From assembly GCA_949361645.1 (NCBI GenBank), contig OX442415.1, forward strand, positions 14,053,235 to 14,117,234: 64,000 bases of DNA. Reading direction: 5' to 3'. The first letter of the stretch is position 1; the number at the start of each line of letters is the position of its first letter. The notes beneath the pieces were generated by a model. The model saw only the letters and a list, made by a program, of their open reading frames with translations. It was not told where the DNA came from and did no database searches. Below, piece after piece: positions 11,514-23,318 of this stretch. This stretch comes from Spongilla lacustris. Its lineage: Eukaryota; Porifera; Demospongiae; Spongillida; Spongillidae. The translations under genes and the position numbers were made by a program.

Positions 11514-12218
11514 AATAATTTACTTTTTAAAAATTGCATAGCAATTTTGCTCCGCAAAAATCGAAATTGATTAGCAACTTGGTTCAGTTGCATCGTAATT
11601 TGTTCCCGCCCAGATCTGTGATGATTCTTCATATGAACACAAAGCAGAGCTATCCCACGGACACGCTCGCGTGCATTTGGATCGCTTTCAGGCGAACGAG
11701 TCAAACGACTACTTCCCCCCCCTCCCCCGTCACCATCACATTTAAAAGCTTTAATATTTGTACATTTTGTCCACCCGTATTGTCACTGTCGCGTAGGCGT
11801 TCTGGCATATTCATGTGCAGTACGTACATGTACCACGTACGTTTGCGCGTAAACGTACATTTTAATTAGTAAGGATTTGATAACTTGATAATTCTATTAA
11901 TATAAAATTCGACACCCCCTTCCCGAAGCCGGCTGTGTACGCTGCGCGCTCATGTCATTCGTACGCGCGTATACAATCGTTAATCGTCACATTAATTGTC
12001 GCGATCGCGATGTCACGTGAGTGTGGCTGAGGCCAGCTTTCTGATTGGAATACTTTTGTACCATAATAGCACTCTCTTCGCGTAGCATTTACACTGAGCA
12101 ACGTGCCTGCAAACACGGATAGATTGCATCGCAGTTTTCTGCGACAATGTTTTGAAGTTGTTTCGCATCTAATAAAAACTGCTTCGCAAAATGCGATGCG
12201 AATCCGGTTAAATTATTC

Positions 12219-12870
12219 CCTGAATTCTAATTGTTGTCTCACCTCATGTGCACATGCCCATCAATCAAAGTCACATGACTGTTTGCAGACCCAATGGCCT
12301 GGCCACTGGCAAGCTTGTAAAATATGTACTGTCAGGGAAATTGTTATTAGTGCCAGCGTCCATACGTATATGTAAGTACACACTTACTACAATTCTAATT
12401 GTTGTCTCACCTCATGTGCACATGCCCATCAATCAAAGTCACATGACTCATTGCAGACCCAATGGTCTGGCCACTGGCAAGCTTGTAAAATATGTACTGT
12501 CAGGGAAATTGTTATTAGTGCCAGCGTCCATACGTATGTGTAAGTACACACTTACTACAAAATTTTCTAATTGTTGTCTCATCTCATGTGGACACGCATT
12601 TCAAAGTCACATGACTGTCTGCAGATTCCATGGTCTAGCTGACAAGCAGCCGGGAAGCTTGTAGGATATGTATTGACAGGTTAGTACCTATGTCCATACA
12701 TAACTACACAAAATTACACACTGTATGTTATTAACCTACCTAATGTGGATACGCCTATCAAAGTGACATGACTCACTGTTAGCACACCAAGGCTGGCAAC
12801 TTGGAAGCTCGTACGATTGGATAAATCGATTGGGTCTCCTGTGCCCATCGATCAAAATGTATGCAGAACT
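12219..12870. repeat. Tandem repeat, ~168-bp unit
   Basis: Two near-identical units (12219-12386, about 12387-12555) begin 'aattctaattgttgtctcac' and end 'agtacacacttactac'. A third (to about 12730) and a partial fourth are progressively diverged. Conserved words include 'caatcaaagtcacatgact' and 'actggcaagcttgtaa'. Confidence 0.8.
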
Positions 12871-13194
12871 ATACAGGTAGGCCTATAACCGGTATATAGG
12901 TATGGGGAGTCGGACTGACCATAGTCTACGCAATAGTCAGACTATTAGACAACAGCAACACTCTTGTTTCCATCGTAGCGTTCGGTTGGGTCAAGGATGG
13001 TATATCGACGACCATACTTTTCCCCCGCCAGTTGCCTGTGTTGTAATAAACACAAAAGCTTATGCAAACAGGTTTAGACTTACTGTGTCTTAGATGCGCG
13101 GTAGATGTTAGACATATTCGCATATATAGGACTACGTCATACTTTGTTTATTTACGGTAGCTATATAGAAATACGCATGAAATTACATAAGCAT

Positions 13195-13320
13195 GGTATA
13201 CACAGTTATACACAGTTATACGCAATGTGTATGTTACGCGCAAAGCGTGGATTTGCGCAAACCCGGGATTGTCCTGCGCAAACCCTGGATCCATGGTTTG
13301 TTTGCGCAAACTCGAGATTG
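13195..13320. repeat. Inverted copy of the CACTA-like right subterminal region
   Basis: 'ttatacgcaatgtgta' followed by 'gcgcaaagcgtggatttgcg' and 'gggattgtcctgcgcaaacc' is the reverse complement of 14,990-15,180. It marks a nested or rearranged end. Confidence 0.6.
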
Positions 13321-13982
13321 CCCTTATATATATTTTAACCCAATCAACTCGCGTATCTCGTAATGTTCAACTGAACGAAGGCACAAAAGTTGTGTCGACT
13401 ACGCCAGAGCCTGGCAGAGCCGTTGAGCCTACACACAGATAAGTTGAGGTGACCTGTCGGTCTATCAGGTCTGGTCTCCAACCTATTTGGGCTTTTCAAG
13501 ACGGTAAGTTAATTGTGTGGTAGGCATTATTAAGAGCGGATCGATTGATGCCCTCAATAGAACACTTTCTTGTGATGGTTGTAAAAGGCCCAGTGGCTTC
13601 GCTTGAATCCAGCTTATGGGCGCCCGCTAATCACGATAGTGGGTGAAAGTCGTATCTGTACTGTCAATATGTAACGCAAATATGGGCGCCGGCTCAGTAC
13701 AGCTGTATTTGTCAAAAAGGAAATCAGGGAGCTAGTTTGTTGGGTAGTTGCGCGTATAAATGGGACTATAGTACCGACCGTTTGAAGTTTTGGGTGAAGT
13801 TGCAATTGGACGCTGACTCTGTGATGTGCTCTGTTCACCAGCCAGCATTAGAAACATGTGACAAGTATTTTTCGTCATAAATAAAAAAAAATCTGTTCAG
13901 GTTTCTAATAACAGCCGTGTTAGTAAATTGGTGTATGTGGAAGATTTTTTTATAACAGTGTCAACAATGAGGTCATGTATTA

Positions 13983-14078
13983 CAAAAAAAAAAAAAAAAA
14001 ACTCTAACTCATGCATGTACAGAGAAAATGGTTAATTTCATAGTTATACATGTATGTATGTATGTATGTATGTATGTT
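13983..14078. repeat. Poly-A run and (ATGT)n microsatellite
   Basis: About 19 A at 13983-14001 and a (TATG)n run at 14051-14078. Confidence 0.85.
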
Positions 14079-14140
14079 TTATAGATTTAGCATTCTTTGA
14101 ATGTCTTCCATGGTCTACGGGTGTGGATATTCAGTTTATA

Positions 14141-14509
14141 AGGATGCTGGTCTGTCATCGAGAATGATCGAGTCACCAGGCCAGTTCTTTACAAAACACT
14201 ACAGCAAAATCTTGTCAGTGCCACTAAAATCCTAAAGTACTAATCTATATTGTAGCCTCAAGTGCGTGTTCAAGTTGTGATTTTATCTACAAGGTTAATC
14301 ACTGATGATTGGATAGGTATGGACCAATCCTGCTCTTCAGAGCCAGGGGCAAGGAGGTGGCCTAGCTGGAACCTTGCACCAAATCAATTAAAATTTGCTT
14401 ATATCTTATTTTACCCATGCAAAATATTACAATGGGAGCACTTTAATTGCTGATTTTGTAAAGAACTGGCCTGGTGACTCGACCATTCTTGATGACAGAC
14501 CATCATCCT
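14141..14509. repeat. Foldback element, ~57-bp arms
   Basis: The left arm 'aggatgctggtctgtcatcg ... ccaggccagttctttacaaa' (14141-14197) is repeated inversely at 14452-14509, with a loop of about 255 bp and a few mismatches. Confidence 0.75.
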
Positions 14510-15537
14510 CAAAGTCAAGGACTTGAGGAATGAGAAATGATAGTTATTCAATGGAAATTAGTCTTGGGCTGATTGGCATGAAATTAAGTAATTTATACAT
14601 GCAATGCCAATTAAAATCTTGATGTAATAATTTCTCTCCATATATTTTTGCAGGTACTGGAGATGTTGAGGAAAAAGTGATATCTCAGGGGAAATGTATT
14701 TGGTAGCATTATTGGAGGCTTACTGAGCAACTGTACAAAGGAAGACATGAAGAACTGTTTGTCAAGATGTAATGAGCCTGACCACGTTTTCAAGATTGTG
14801 CTCAGTTTCTCATCAGTAGAGAACAATTGTATTTGTACACCATAGGCTTTTTATTTGTACTGCAAACGCATGTTATTTGATATAAACTAATGTGGATGTA
14901 CTCATTATTCGTTACCCATCGCTAATTAAATATATCACATGCAGACATGTCTGATCTATGCTTTGCGCAGGGCAATCCCAGGATTGTCCTGATCCATGCT
15001 TTGCGCACGAGCAATCCCAGGATTGCGCGGCCAATCCATGGTTTGTACCACAAACCATGGATCCAGGGTTTGCGCAGGACAATCCCGGGATTGCGCAAAT
15101 CCACGCTTTGCGCGTAACATGTATAACAAATGGGTAAGACCATGGCCATATACTACTATGATACACAGTTATACGCAATGTGTATAACACATAATGTATA
15201 ACAGTGTGTATAACATTTATATACCGATGTGTATAACAACCCTTTTTACACAGTGATAATTGAAGACTTGTACTATTTTTGAGTGTGCATTGTGCAGTAG
15301 CAGCGGTGCGAGTGAGAGTAGAGTCGGAGAATCTATTTGCATCCTCGACTTACGAGTGTTCGCTTAGTTAATATATGTACAGTCCATCACATCAGGTGGC
15401 AGCGGTGTGTCTAATTGATGGCCACGCGCCGGAATTATTATAATAGGACTCATCTTTCAGAAATAAATCGATCTTAGGTCCTGTTATTAAACTTTTGAAT
15501 CGATACCGATGTACATAAAAAAAATCTTTATAAAAAA

Positions 15538-18500
15538 TGGGACAGTTTCCACGAAAATGGCCCTTCGTTTATATATATATAATGTTATAAAAATGCTTCT
15601 CGTTTGAATCGGTATATCTTCCGAACGGTTAAAGCTATCAACTTCTTATTTTCAACACTTCATACTACAACATTTCTCTATGGCAAAATTATTTTTGGGG
15701 TCTTGCACTTGCTCCGTGCCAGTATTGCAACGTCCGATACCCCTGTGGGTTCAAACCTGCCATAACTTTCTGTAGGAGTAATCAAATCGCTTCAAATTCG
15801 GTTTGTAGGTAGAGAGGTCGTATACCTATCGATTTGTTCTGTTCGTTAATTTTTATGTCATCCGTTACGGAGATGCAGCGGCGCAAAGTTGGTACAGGTT
15901 TCCCGCTCGAATCGCGCCGTTGTACGTGCGTGACCCGCTTCCATGCACCAAATACATGAATATGCAACTACTTCCTGTGGGCTGACACTTCGATAACTTA
16001 TAGCCACACCTACTCTGCGCTGGATACGTGAATCCATCTCCCGGTCGGACTCACATGCAGTTGTTATGCTAATCGATCCCTATTTCGTTATCTTCTGCGT
16101 ACATAAACTTTATGGCGACGTCAACTGAAGACAAGATCATAACAGTTTCAATCGGCGGACTTGAAGTTCGAGCGGTGCGAATACGACGATCGTGAGAAAG
16201 GTTACTAGATCTATGATAGTACAGTGACGACGGTGGTCCCATTTACACCGTGCACTTGTGTCTGTTGTGGGATAATATCCATGGTCCCCGTTGTGGGATC
16301 AAATCCATGGTCCATTTACATGTACATCCTGTACTTGTGTAGTTTGGGGTCAAATCCATGGTCCCATTTACACCCTGTACTTGTGTCTGTTTAGGGTCAA
16401 ATGCATGGTCCCATTTACACACTGTAGGTGTATCAATTGTGGGGTCAAATCCATGGTCCTGTACTTGTGTCTGTTGTGGGGTCAAATGCATGATCCCATT
16501 TACACCCTGAACTTGAGTCTGTTTAGGGTCAAATCTATTATCCCATTTACACCAGCACTTGTGTCTATTGTGGGGTCAAATCTATGGTCCCATTTACACC
16601 GTGTACTTTTGTCTATTGTGGGGTCAAATCCATGATCCCATTTACACCCTGTACTTGAGTATGCTCCATGGTTCCATTTACACCCTGTACTTGTGTCTGT
16701 TGTGGGGTCAAATCCATGGTCCCAATTTACACCCTGTACTTGAGTCTGTTTTAGGGTCAAATCTATGGTCCCATTTACACCCTGTACTTGAGTCTGTTTA
16801 GGGTCAATTCATTGGTCCCATTTACATCCTGTACTTTTGTCTGTTGCGGGGTCAAATCCATGGTCCCATTTGCACCTTGTACTTGTGATCAAATCCATGG
16901 TCCCATTTACACCCTGTATTCGTGTCTGTTGTGGGGTCAAAACCATGGTTCCATTTACACCCCGTACCTGTGATCAAATCCATGGTCCCATTTACACCCT
17001 ATACTTGGTCTGTTGTGAGATCTAATTCATGGTCCCATTTACACCCTATACTTGGTCTGTTGTGAGATCTAATTCATGCTCCCATTTACACCTAGTACTT
17101 GTGTCTGTTGTGGGTTCAAATCCATGGTCCGATTTACACCCTGTACTTGTGATCAAATCCATGGTCCAATTTACACCCTGTACTTGTGATCAAATCCATG
17201 GTCCCATTTACACACTGTACTTGTGTCTGTTGTGAGATCTAATCCATGGTCCCATTTAACCCTGTACTTGTGTCTGTTGTGGAGTCAAATGCATGGTCCC
17301 ATTAACACCCTGTACTTTAGTCTGTTTTAGGGTCAGATCTATGGACCCATTTACACCCTGTACTTGTTGTGTCTATTGTGGGATATACATGGCGTATGTG
17401 TCTGTTGTGGGGTCAAATCCATGGTCCTATTTACACCCTGTACTTGAGTCTGTTTTAGGGTCAAATCTATGGTCCCATTTACACCCTGTACTTGAGTCTG
17501 TTTAGGGTCAATTCATTGGTCCCATTTACATCCTGTACTTTTGTCTGTTGCGGGGTCAAATCCATGGTCCCATTTACACCTTTTACTTGTGATCAAATCC
17601 ATGGTCCCATTTACACCCTGTATTCGTGTCTGTTGTGGGGTCAAAACCATGGTTCCATTTACACCCTGTACCTGTGATCAAATCCATGGTCCCATTTACA
17701 CCCTATACTTGGTCTGTTGTGAGATCTAATTCATGGTCGCATTTACACCCTGTACTTGTGTCTGTTGTGGGGTCAAATGCATGGTCCCATTAACACCCTG
17801 TACTTTAGTCTGTTTTAGGGTCAGATCTATGGTCCCATTTACACTTTAAACGTGTGTATGTTTTAGGGTCAAATCATTGGTCCCATTTACACCCTGTACT
17901 TGTGTCTGTTGTGGGGTCAAAATCATGCTCCCATTTACACCTTGACCCTAAAACAGACTCAAGTACAGGGTGTAAATAGGACCATGGATTTGACCCCACA
18001 ACAGACACATACACCATGTATATCCCACAATAGACAAAACAAGTACAGGGTGTAAATGGGACCAATGATTTGACCCTAAAACATACACACGTTTAGAGTG
18101 TAAATGGGACCATAGATCTGACCCTAAAACAGACTAAAGTACAGGGTGTTAATGGGACCATGCATTTGACTCCACAACAGACACAAGTACAGGGTTAAAT
18201 GGGACCATGGATTAGATCTCACAACAGACACAAGTACAGTGTGTAAATGGGACCATGGATTTGATCACAAGTACAGGGTGTAAATTGGACCATGGATTTG
18301 ATCACAAGTACAGGGTGTAAATCGGACCATGATTTTGACCCCACAACAGACACAAGTACAGGGTGTAAATGCGACCATGAATTAGATCTCACAACAGACC
18401 AAGTATAGGGTGTAAATGGGACCATGGATTTGATCACAGGTACGGGGTGTAAATGGAACCATGGTTTTGACCCCACAACAGACACGAATACAGGGTGTAA

Positions 18501-19869
18501 ATGGGACCATGGATTTGATCACAAGTACAAGGTGTAAATGGGACCATGGATTTGACCCCGCAACAGACAAAAGTACAGGATGTAAATGGGACCAATGAAT
18601 TGACCCTAAACAGACTCAAGTACAGGGTGTAAATGGGACCATAGATTTGACCCTAAAACAGACTCAAGTACAGGGTGTAAATTGGGACCATGGATTTGAC
18701 CCCACAACAGACACAAGTACAGGGTGTAAATGGAACCATGAAGCATACTCAAGTACAGGGTGTAAATGGGATCATGGATTTGACCCCACAATAGACAAAA
18801 GTACACGGTGTAAATTGGACCATAGATTTGACCCCACAATAGACACAAGTGCTGGTGTAAATGGGATCATAGATTTGACCCTAAACAGATTCAAGTACAG
18901 GGTGTAAATGGGATCATGCATTTGACCCCACAACAGACACAAGTACAGGACCATGGATTTGACCCCACAATTGATACACCTACAGTGTGTAAATGGGACC
19001 ATGCATTTGACCCTAAACAGACACAAGTACAGGGTGTAAATGGGACCATGGATTTGACCCCAAACTATACAAGTACAGGATGTACATGTAAATGGACCAT
19101 GGATTTGATCCCACAACGGGGACCATGGATATTATCCCACAACAGACACAAATGCACGGTGTAAATGGGACCACCGTCGTCACTGTACTATCATAGATCT
19201 AGTAACCTTTCTCACGATCGTCGTATTCGCACCGCTCGAACTTCAAGTCCGCCGATTGAAACTGTTATGATCTTGTCTTCAGTTGACGTCGCCGTAAAGT
19301 TTATGTACGCAGAAGATAACGAAATAGGGATCGATTAGCATAACAACTGCATGTGAGTCCGACCGGGAGATGGATTCACGTATCCAGCGCAGAGTAGGTG
19401 TGGCTATAAGTTATCGAAGTGTCAGCCCACAGGAAGTAGTTGCATATTCATGTATTTGGTGCATGGAAGCGGGTCACGCACGTACAACGGCGCGATTCGA
19501 GCGGGAAACTTGTACCAACTTTGCGCCGCTGCATCTCCGTAACGGATGACATAAAAATTAACGAACAGAACAAATCGATAGGTATACGACCTCTCTACCT
19601 ACAAACCGAATTTGAAGCGATTTGATTACTCCTACAGAAAGTTATGGCAGGTTTGAACCCACAGGAGTATCGGACGTTGCAATACTGGCACGGAGCAAGT
19701 GCAAGACCCCAAAAAGAATTTTGCCATAGAGAAATGGTGTAGTATGAAGTGTTGAAAATAAGAAGTTGATAGCTTTAACCGTTCGGAAGATATACCGATT
19801 CAAACGAGAAGCATTTTTATAACATTATATATATATAAACGAAGGGCCATTTTCGTGGAAACTGTCCCA
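15538..19869. mobile_element. 4.3-kb foldback (palindromic) element, TGGGACAGTTTCC ends
   Basis: Seen: the sequence from TGGGACAGTTTCC at 15538 is repeated inversely, with few differences, to 19869. The left arm runs 15538-17463 and the right arm 17942-19869, each about 1.93 kb. The spacer of about 480 bp is more of the same tandem repeat. Each arm has an outer unique part of about 700 bp and an inner 48-bp tandem array. In the left arm an ORF starts ATGGCGACGTC at 16112 (MATSTEDKI..VSIGG). In the right arm that ATG reads ACG, so the arms have begun to diverge. The right arm also carries one extra repeat unit (about 18062-18108). No transposase is present. The same ends and ORF start recur in 60275-63873, defining a family. 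No convincing target duplication in the AT-rich flanks. Confidence 0.85.
16236..19165. repeat. 48-bp minisatellite, opposed arrays within the foldback element
   Basis: Unit: 'tgtctgttgtggggtcaaat' + 'ccatggtcccatttacaccc' + 'tgtacttg'. It runs in plus orientation up to about 17940 and in minus orientation afterwards. Variants include short units lacking the TGTCTGTTGTGGGG part and units with gtttagggtcaa. A multi-unit block (16745-17080) recurs at 17446-17750, showing higher-order duplication inside the array. Confidence 0.9.
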
Positions 19870-19898
19870 AATATAATAAAACCATCGATTAAGTGTCA

Positions 19899-20938
19899 TC
19901 ACAAACCATCATATTCACAGCTATGCTTAGGCATTGAAAAATGAGTAGCACTACTAATAATTGACTTGGACTCCTGTGCAAAGGTAATAAAACCTTCTTC
20001 ATCGATGGTCCGGCGCGATGAGCCCTTGTCTTGCATATGATCGTGCGGAAAGTCTTTGACACTGTGGAGTACAACGGGGTTGGTGCGGTCCCGTCTCCTG
20101 GCTAAGTATCTAGCCACAGCGATGTGGGTTATTAGTGTTATTCCCGAAGACATCGTCCACAGTGCAACAAACACCGTGATAGAGATTAAGATGGCATCAT
20201 TAATAGCTGTATTGTAGACAGAGTAGATGTGATAAATGAGCATCGGTATTTGGAAGGTAAAGAACAGTATCGGGAACGCAGCCAAAGGAAGGAGCTGTTT
20301 AAGAGCCTTCCAGAACTGGTCCCCATCGTCGATCGTTTCATACCGGAGTCTGAAGCACACTATACGCGTCAGTTTCACTACCATGATAATCATGGCAGCG
20401 GATGATGCCAGTAGTAGAGCCATGGACGGAGCATCCCAGAGGGAAAACTCCTCAATAAGCGCAACGCGTTGGCTGCCATTTAGACCATGTAAAAAGCACC
20501 CTCCAAATGGTGTAACACCATACGTGTGCGTTATCAGAGGGATACAAGCCACCACCAATGGTACCAATAGCGATGTGAAAACGTACAATGGTTCCAGTTT
20601 CTTCAGGTTCTTGTGGAGTACTCCGAAGCCGAAGAGATGGAAGCTAACCCACATAGTGAAGAGCAGTTTCACCCATCTGGAATACATTACGAGCCATCCT
20701 ATAGCGGTACATAATCCTTGGCTGTAGTGTTTATGGTAGACTTGCATCACTTCTGTCATTGCCAACGCGAAGCTATCACCTGATAGAGTGCCAATCGATA
20801 GACGACCGTTGTGTGCAACCTTAGACAACAAACCAAGATGGCTGCAAGTAGGCATATGAGTACGGACGCAGCGTTGAGCGATGTGTGGAGGACCACGTCC
20901 ACATCAGGAAAGGACACATCGCTACTATTTGAATCCAT
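19899..20938 (-). CDS. Seven-transmembrane receptor, cAMP-receptor-like (one frame slip)
   Basis: Seen: the start at 20938 gives 'MDSNSSDVSFPDVDVVLHTS' followed by TM1 (about residues 22-45) and 'VVYRLALYQVI'. Near 20785 the reading frame must shift by one base to continue 'SFALAMTEVMQVYH' and TM2-TM7, ending at 19899 (about 346 aa). Further features are a WVSFHLFGFG segment (TM3), 'VPLVVACIPLITHTYG' (TM4 into the extracellular loop) and a conserved loop cysteine (GGCFLHG). TM5-TM7 follow, then a basic ARYLARRRDR membrane exit and a serine-rich tail. The 'LEPLYVFTSLLxPLxxxxxPxxTxxYG' pattern resembles the cAMP-receptor-like/secretin-like 7TM families of sponges. Ligand unknown. N-terminal NSS suggests glycosylation. 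The slip may be an assembly error or an inactivating mutation. The gene ends about 30 bp from the big foldback element. Confidence 0.78.
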
Positions 20939-21079
20939 CGAATATCATCAATTCTTGTCTGTATTATGCTCCATCCGTCCTGCTCTGCTGTTGCATAGTT
21001 ATGCGGTCCTGTGTAAACTATTATAACCATACCGGTGAGTACACATGTATTATAGGAATGGGTTTTTCTGTACACTGGT

Positions 21080-21800
21080 ACATAATCGTTGCTTTGCTCA
21101 GTAGTTTAAACTGATTTCAAATTTGAAAAAAGTTATCGTAAGGCGAATAAGTAATTACACTGTACGTCGTGTGACATACCGGGTAAAGTAGAACAATTTC
21201 ATTGCAAATACACAATTATATGTGATTTTATGAACTGATAGTAAACGACAGCCAAAACAGTCAATAGGGGAACTAAGCAAGATTGAGTGGATTGCTGAGT
21301 TTCTGATCAAGTCTCATTACGATCTATCTGAATAAAATTAATAATTGAATCAAAGCAAAATTAAATAATCAAAGCAAAATTAAATAATTCTAAAGCAAAT
21401 AACTCTGTTCATCTGTGCATGGTATGCATTGCACACAGCCCTGTTCCTTATGCATCAATATCAGCTTTGGTGAGCGACTGATGTAATGTGGCTATCCTCG
21501 GATATCACATCCTCAGGGAGGCTCCAAAGAGATTTTATGGAGTTTATAGTTAAGTCGATGATTTGCCATACTTGTTATAAATTTCTACATAGAAAGTTGC
21601 TCAAAGTTATTCACAATAAATCCTTGTAATAAATCATACTGATTCAATTCATGTAGATCACTTCTTAACTGATCGGGGTTCCCCCATTAGTGCCATTTGG
21701 TGAACTGTTCAAAATTACTTCAGACTGCATTTGGAGTATCACGTTCCATCAGTTAAAAATTCTCAAACTTACCAGCATATTATAATCAATATGTGACTTG
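21080..21800. other. Upstream region of the receptor; no gene seen
   Basis: AT-rich. A short 18-bp tandem duplication (aaagcaaaattaaataat) lies at about 21353-21388. No promoter element stands out. Confidence 0.35.
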
Positions 21801-21849
21801 TCACATATATAAGGCAAGACACTTGGGGGGCTTGGAAAGCAACAGCACT

Positions 21850-22010
21850 ATTAAACATTCATCATGCATGGTGTGCAATCCTTTAGCCCCTGCCCAGTAT
21901 ATCACCAGCGATTTATTCTTGCTACTGCAAACTCTTGCTATGTGTCCCTTCTTGCCATTACAGATACTATTTTTGAACTGACATGCGAAAGGCAAATTTG
22001 CGTTTCTCAC
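21850..22010 (-). pseudogene. LTR-retrotransposon gag zinc-knuckle scrap
   Basis: The minus strand encodes 'CQFKNSICNGKKGHIARVC', an altered CCHC knuckle: the usual CxxCGKKGHIARxC has lost its second cysteine. Flanking sequence is not gag-like. A short remnant only. Confidence 0.55.
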
Positions 22011-22389
22011 TTTAGTTAATTCCCGTCTTTAAATGGGTCATGCATTGGGGAAGTTTGCATGTGGAGGATTGGTCAAACCTCAAGAACCAAACTCTGTCAA
22101 CTGCTGACTACTGCTTGCATAAACAAATAGTTTCTCCCCCATCAAAAATGTGCATAACCTGGTGAGAGTTTACATAGCATTGCATGTACCTAAGCACAAG
22201 CATACCAGATTCCTCCTCATCATGAATTTAAATAGTTGTAAGGAATACCAGAATTCTCTTAGAAAACCAGGAGGATTTAATAGTTAGATCGATATAGACC
22301 CCGCTTGGCTAGAACAATATTGAAGCTTGCAAATCCAAGGACGGTAGCTGCATAGATTACAGTATGCATTATGTCATTCTGCATATAGG

Positions 22390-22413
22390 AAAGGGGGGGG
22401 GGGGGGGGGGGGG
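22390..22413. repeat. Poly-G tract
   Basis: Uninterrupted G run of about 23. Confidence 0.9.
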
Positions 22414-22611
22414 TCGGAAGCACAAACATACCAGATTCCTCCTCCTCCTAATATATAAGTAACTCAATGCACTTGCATGGTATCATTAAAGGTGCCAATG
22501 TCACTGGAAAATTGGCATCCCTCCCTTCCTGTTTCCATATACCCTATGAAATTTATTTAGCACCTGTGTTCCCATTCTCCTAGGATTTCCAGGAGAATTG
22601 GCCTCCCCTTG

Positions 22612-22672
22612 GAATTGGCATCCCCTTGGCCTCCCCTTGGCCTCCCCTTGGCCTTCCCTTGGCCTCCCCTTA
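22612..22672. repeat. 12-bp minisatellite CTTGGCCTCCCC
   Basis: About five to six copies of cttggcctcccc, with small changes (ttggaattggcatcccc at the start). Confidence 0.85.
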
Positions 22673-23283
22673 CAAATAATTGTTTGGAATACAAAGCCAT
22701 TAAGTGGCACAGACATGTTCCTAAAGTGGGAGGAGCCAAAGCCATTTCATTTTATGAAGCCTTATATGTACTTCCACCTAACCGCACAAGTAGGCTATAT
22801 GTTTCATTCTCAGTTCATGTGCAGATTGGTCTTTAGCTTCAGCTTATCATAGCATCTTGCTCCAGCCTCTGTACCTATGGTGTCAATCAGATTTTTAACG
22901 TCCCACCAGAAATGCTTTTGTGCAACATTCATAAGCATTCTGCCTCTCCCTTCATGTTTTCTGGTTGGCCGATGTGGCAACCATTATTTTTGGCTCTTTA
23001 TGGCATCCCCTCTAGTGGACCTTCCACTGATCTCCCCACTCTTGGACATTTCAGAGAGCACACCATACACTTCATGTTCATCTTCAGCTCCCTCCATTGC
23101 ACCTCCCTCCAATAAAAACCCTTTATTGACATGTACAAGGGTGCCAAAAATCCTAAGGATGCCAAAAAATACTGTAGGATATTTGCAATGGGGGTGCCAA
23201 TTATTAGGGGTGCCAAATATTCTAGCTGGTACTGTCTGGATGTAACCCTTTGGGCACTCAGGGCCGTAGATAACTTTTATAGT

Positions 23284-23318
<35 letters not shown>

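Larger units (their letters stand above)
8271..15255. mobile_element. EnSpm/CACTA-like element, 6,985 bp
   Basis: Seen: the left end starts CACAGTGTAAAAGGCATTG and the right end is the inverse of CACTGTGTAAAAAGGGTTG. After that both ends read TTGTTATAC. Both are followed by subterminal arrays of 'gtataacattgtgtat'-type units (8290-8506 and about 15165-15235). ATA stands immediately outside both ends (8268-8270, 15256-15258), a possible 3-bp target duplication. CACTG-type ends, 3-bp duplications and subterminal repeats are hallmarks of the EnSpm/CACTA group. The interior holds a zinc-finger-like ORF with a divergent partner and later insertions. The DDE transposase core was not found, so this copy is probably non-autonomous. 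An inverted copy of the right subterminal sequence at 13195-13320 suggests a nested element. Confidence 0.6.

Noticed and set aside
16243..19164. Many 60-114 residue ORFs in the foldback element
   Set aside because: Repeat translations mirrored between arms; no start context or composition of a real gene.
16236..19165. Regular repeats resembling a CRISPR array
   Set aside because: Units are contiguous 48-bp minisatellites with no unique spacers, in an animal genome and mirrored in inverse orientation.
22501..22745. Minus-strand ORFs rich in GKAKGRPRGGQG
   Set aside because: Product of the 12-bp CTTGGCCTCCCC minisatellite, not a basic protein.
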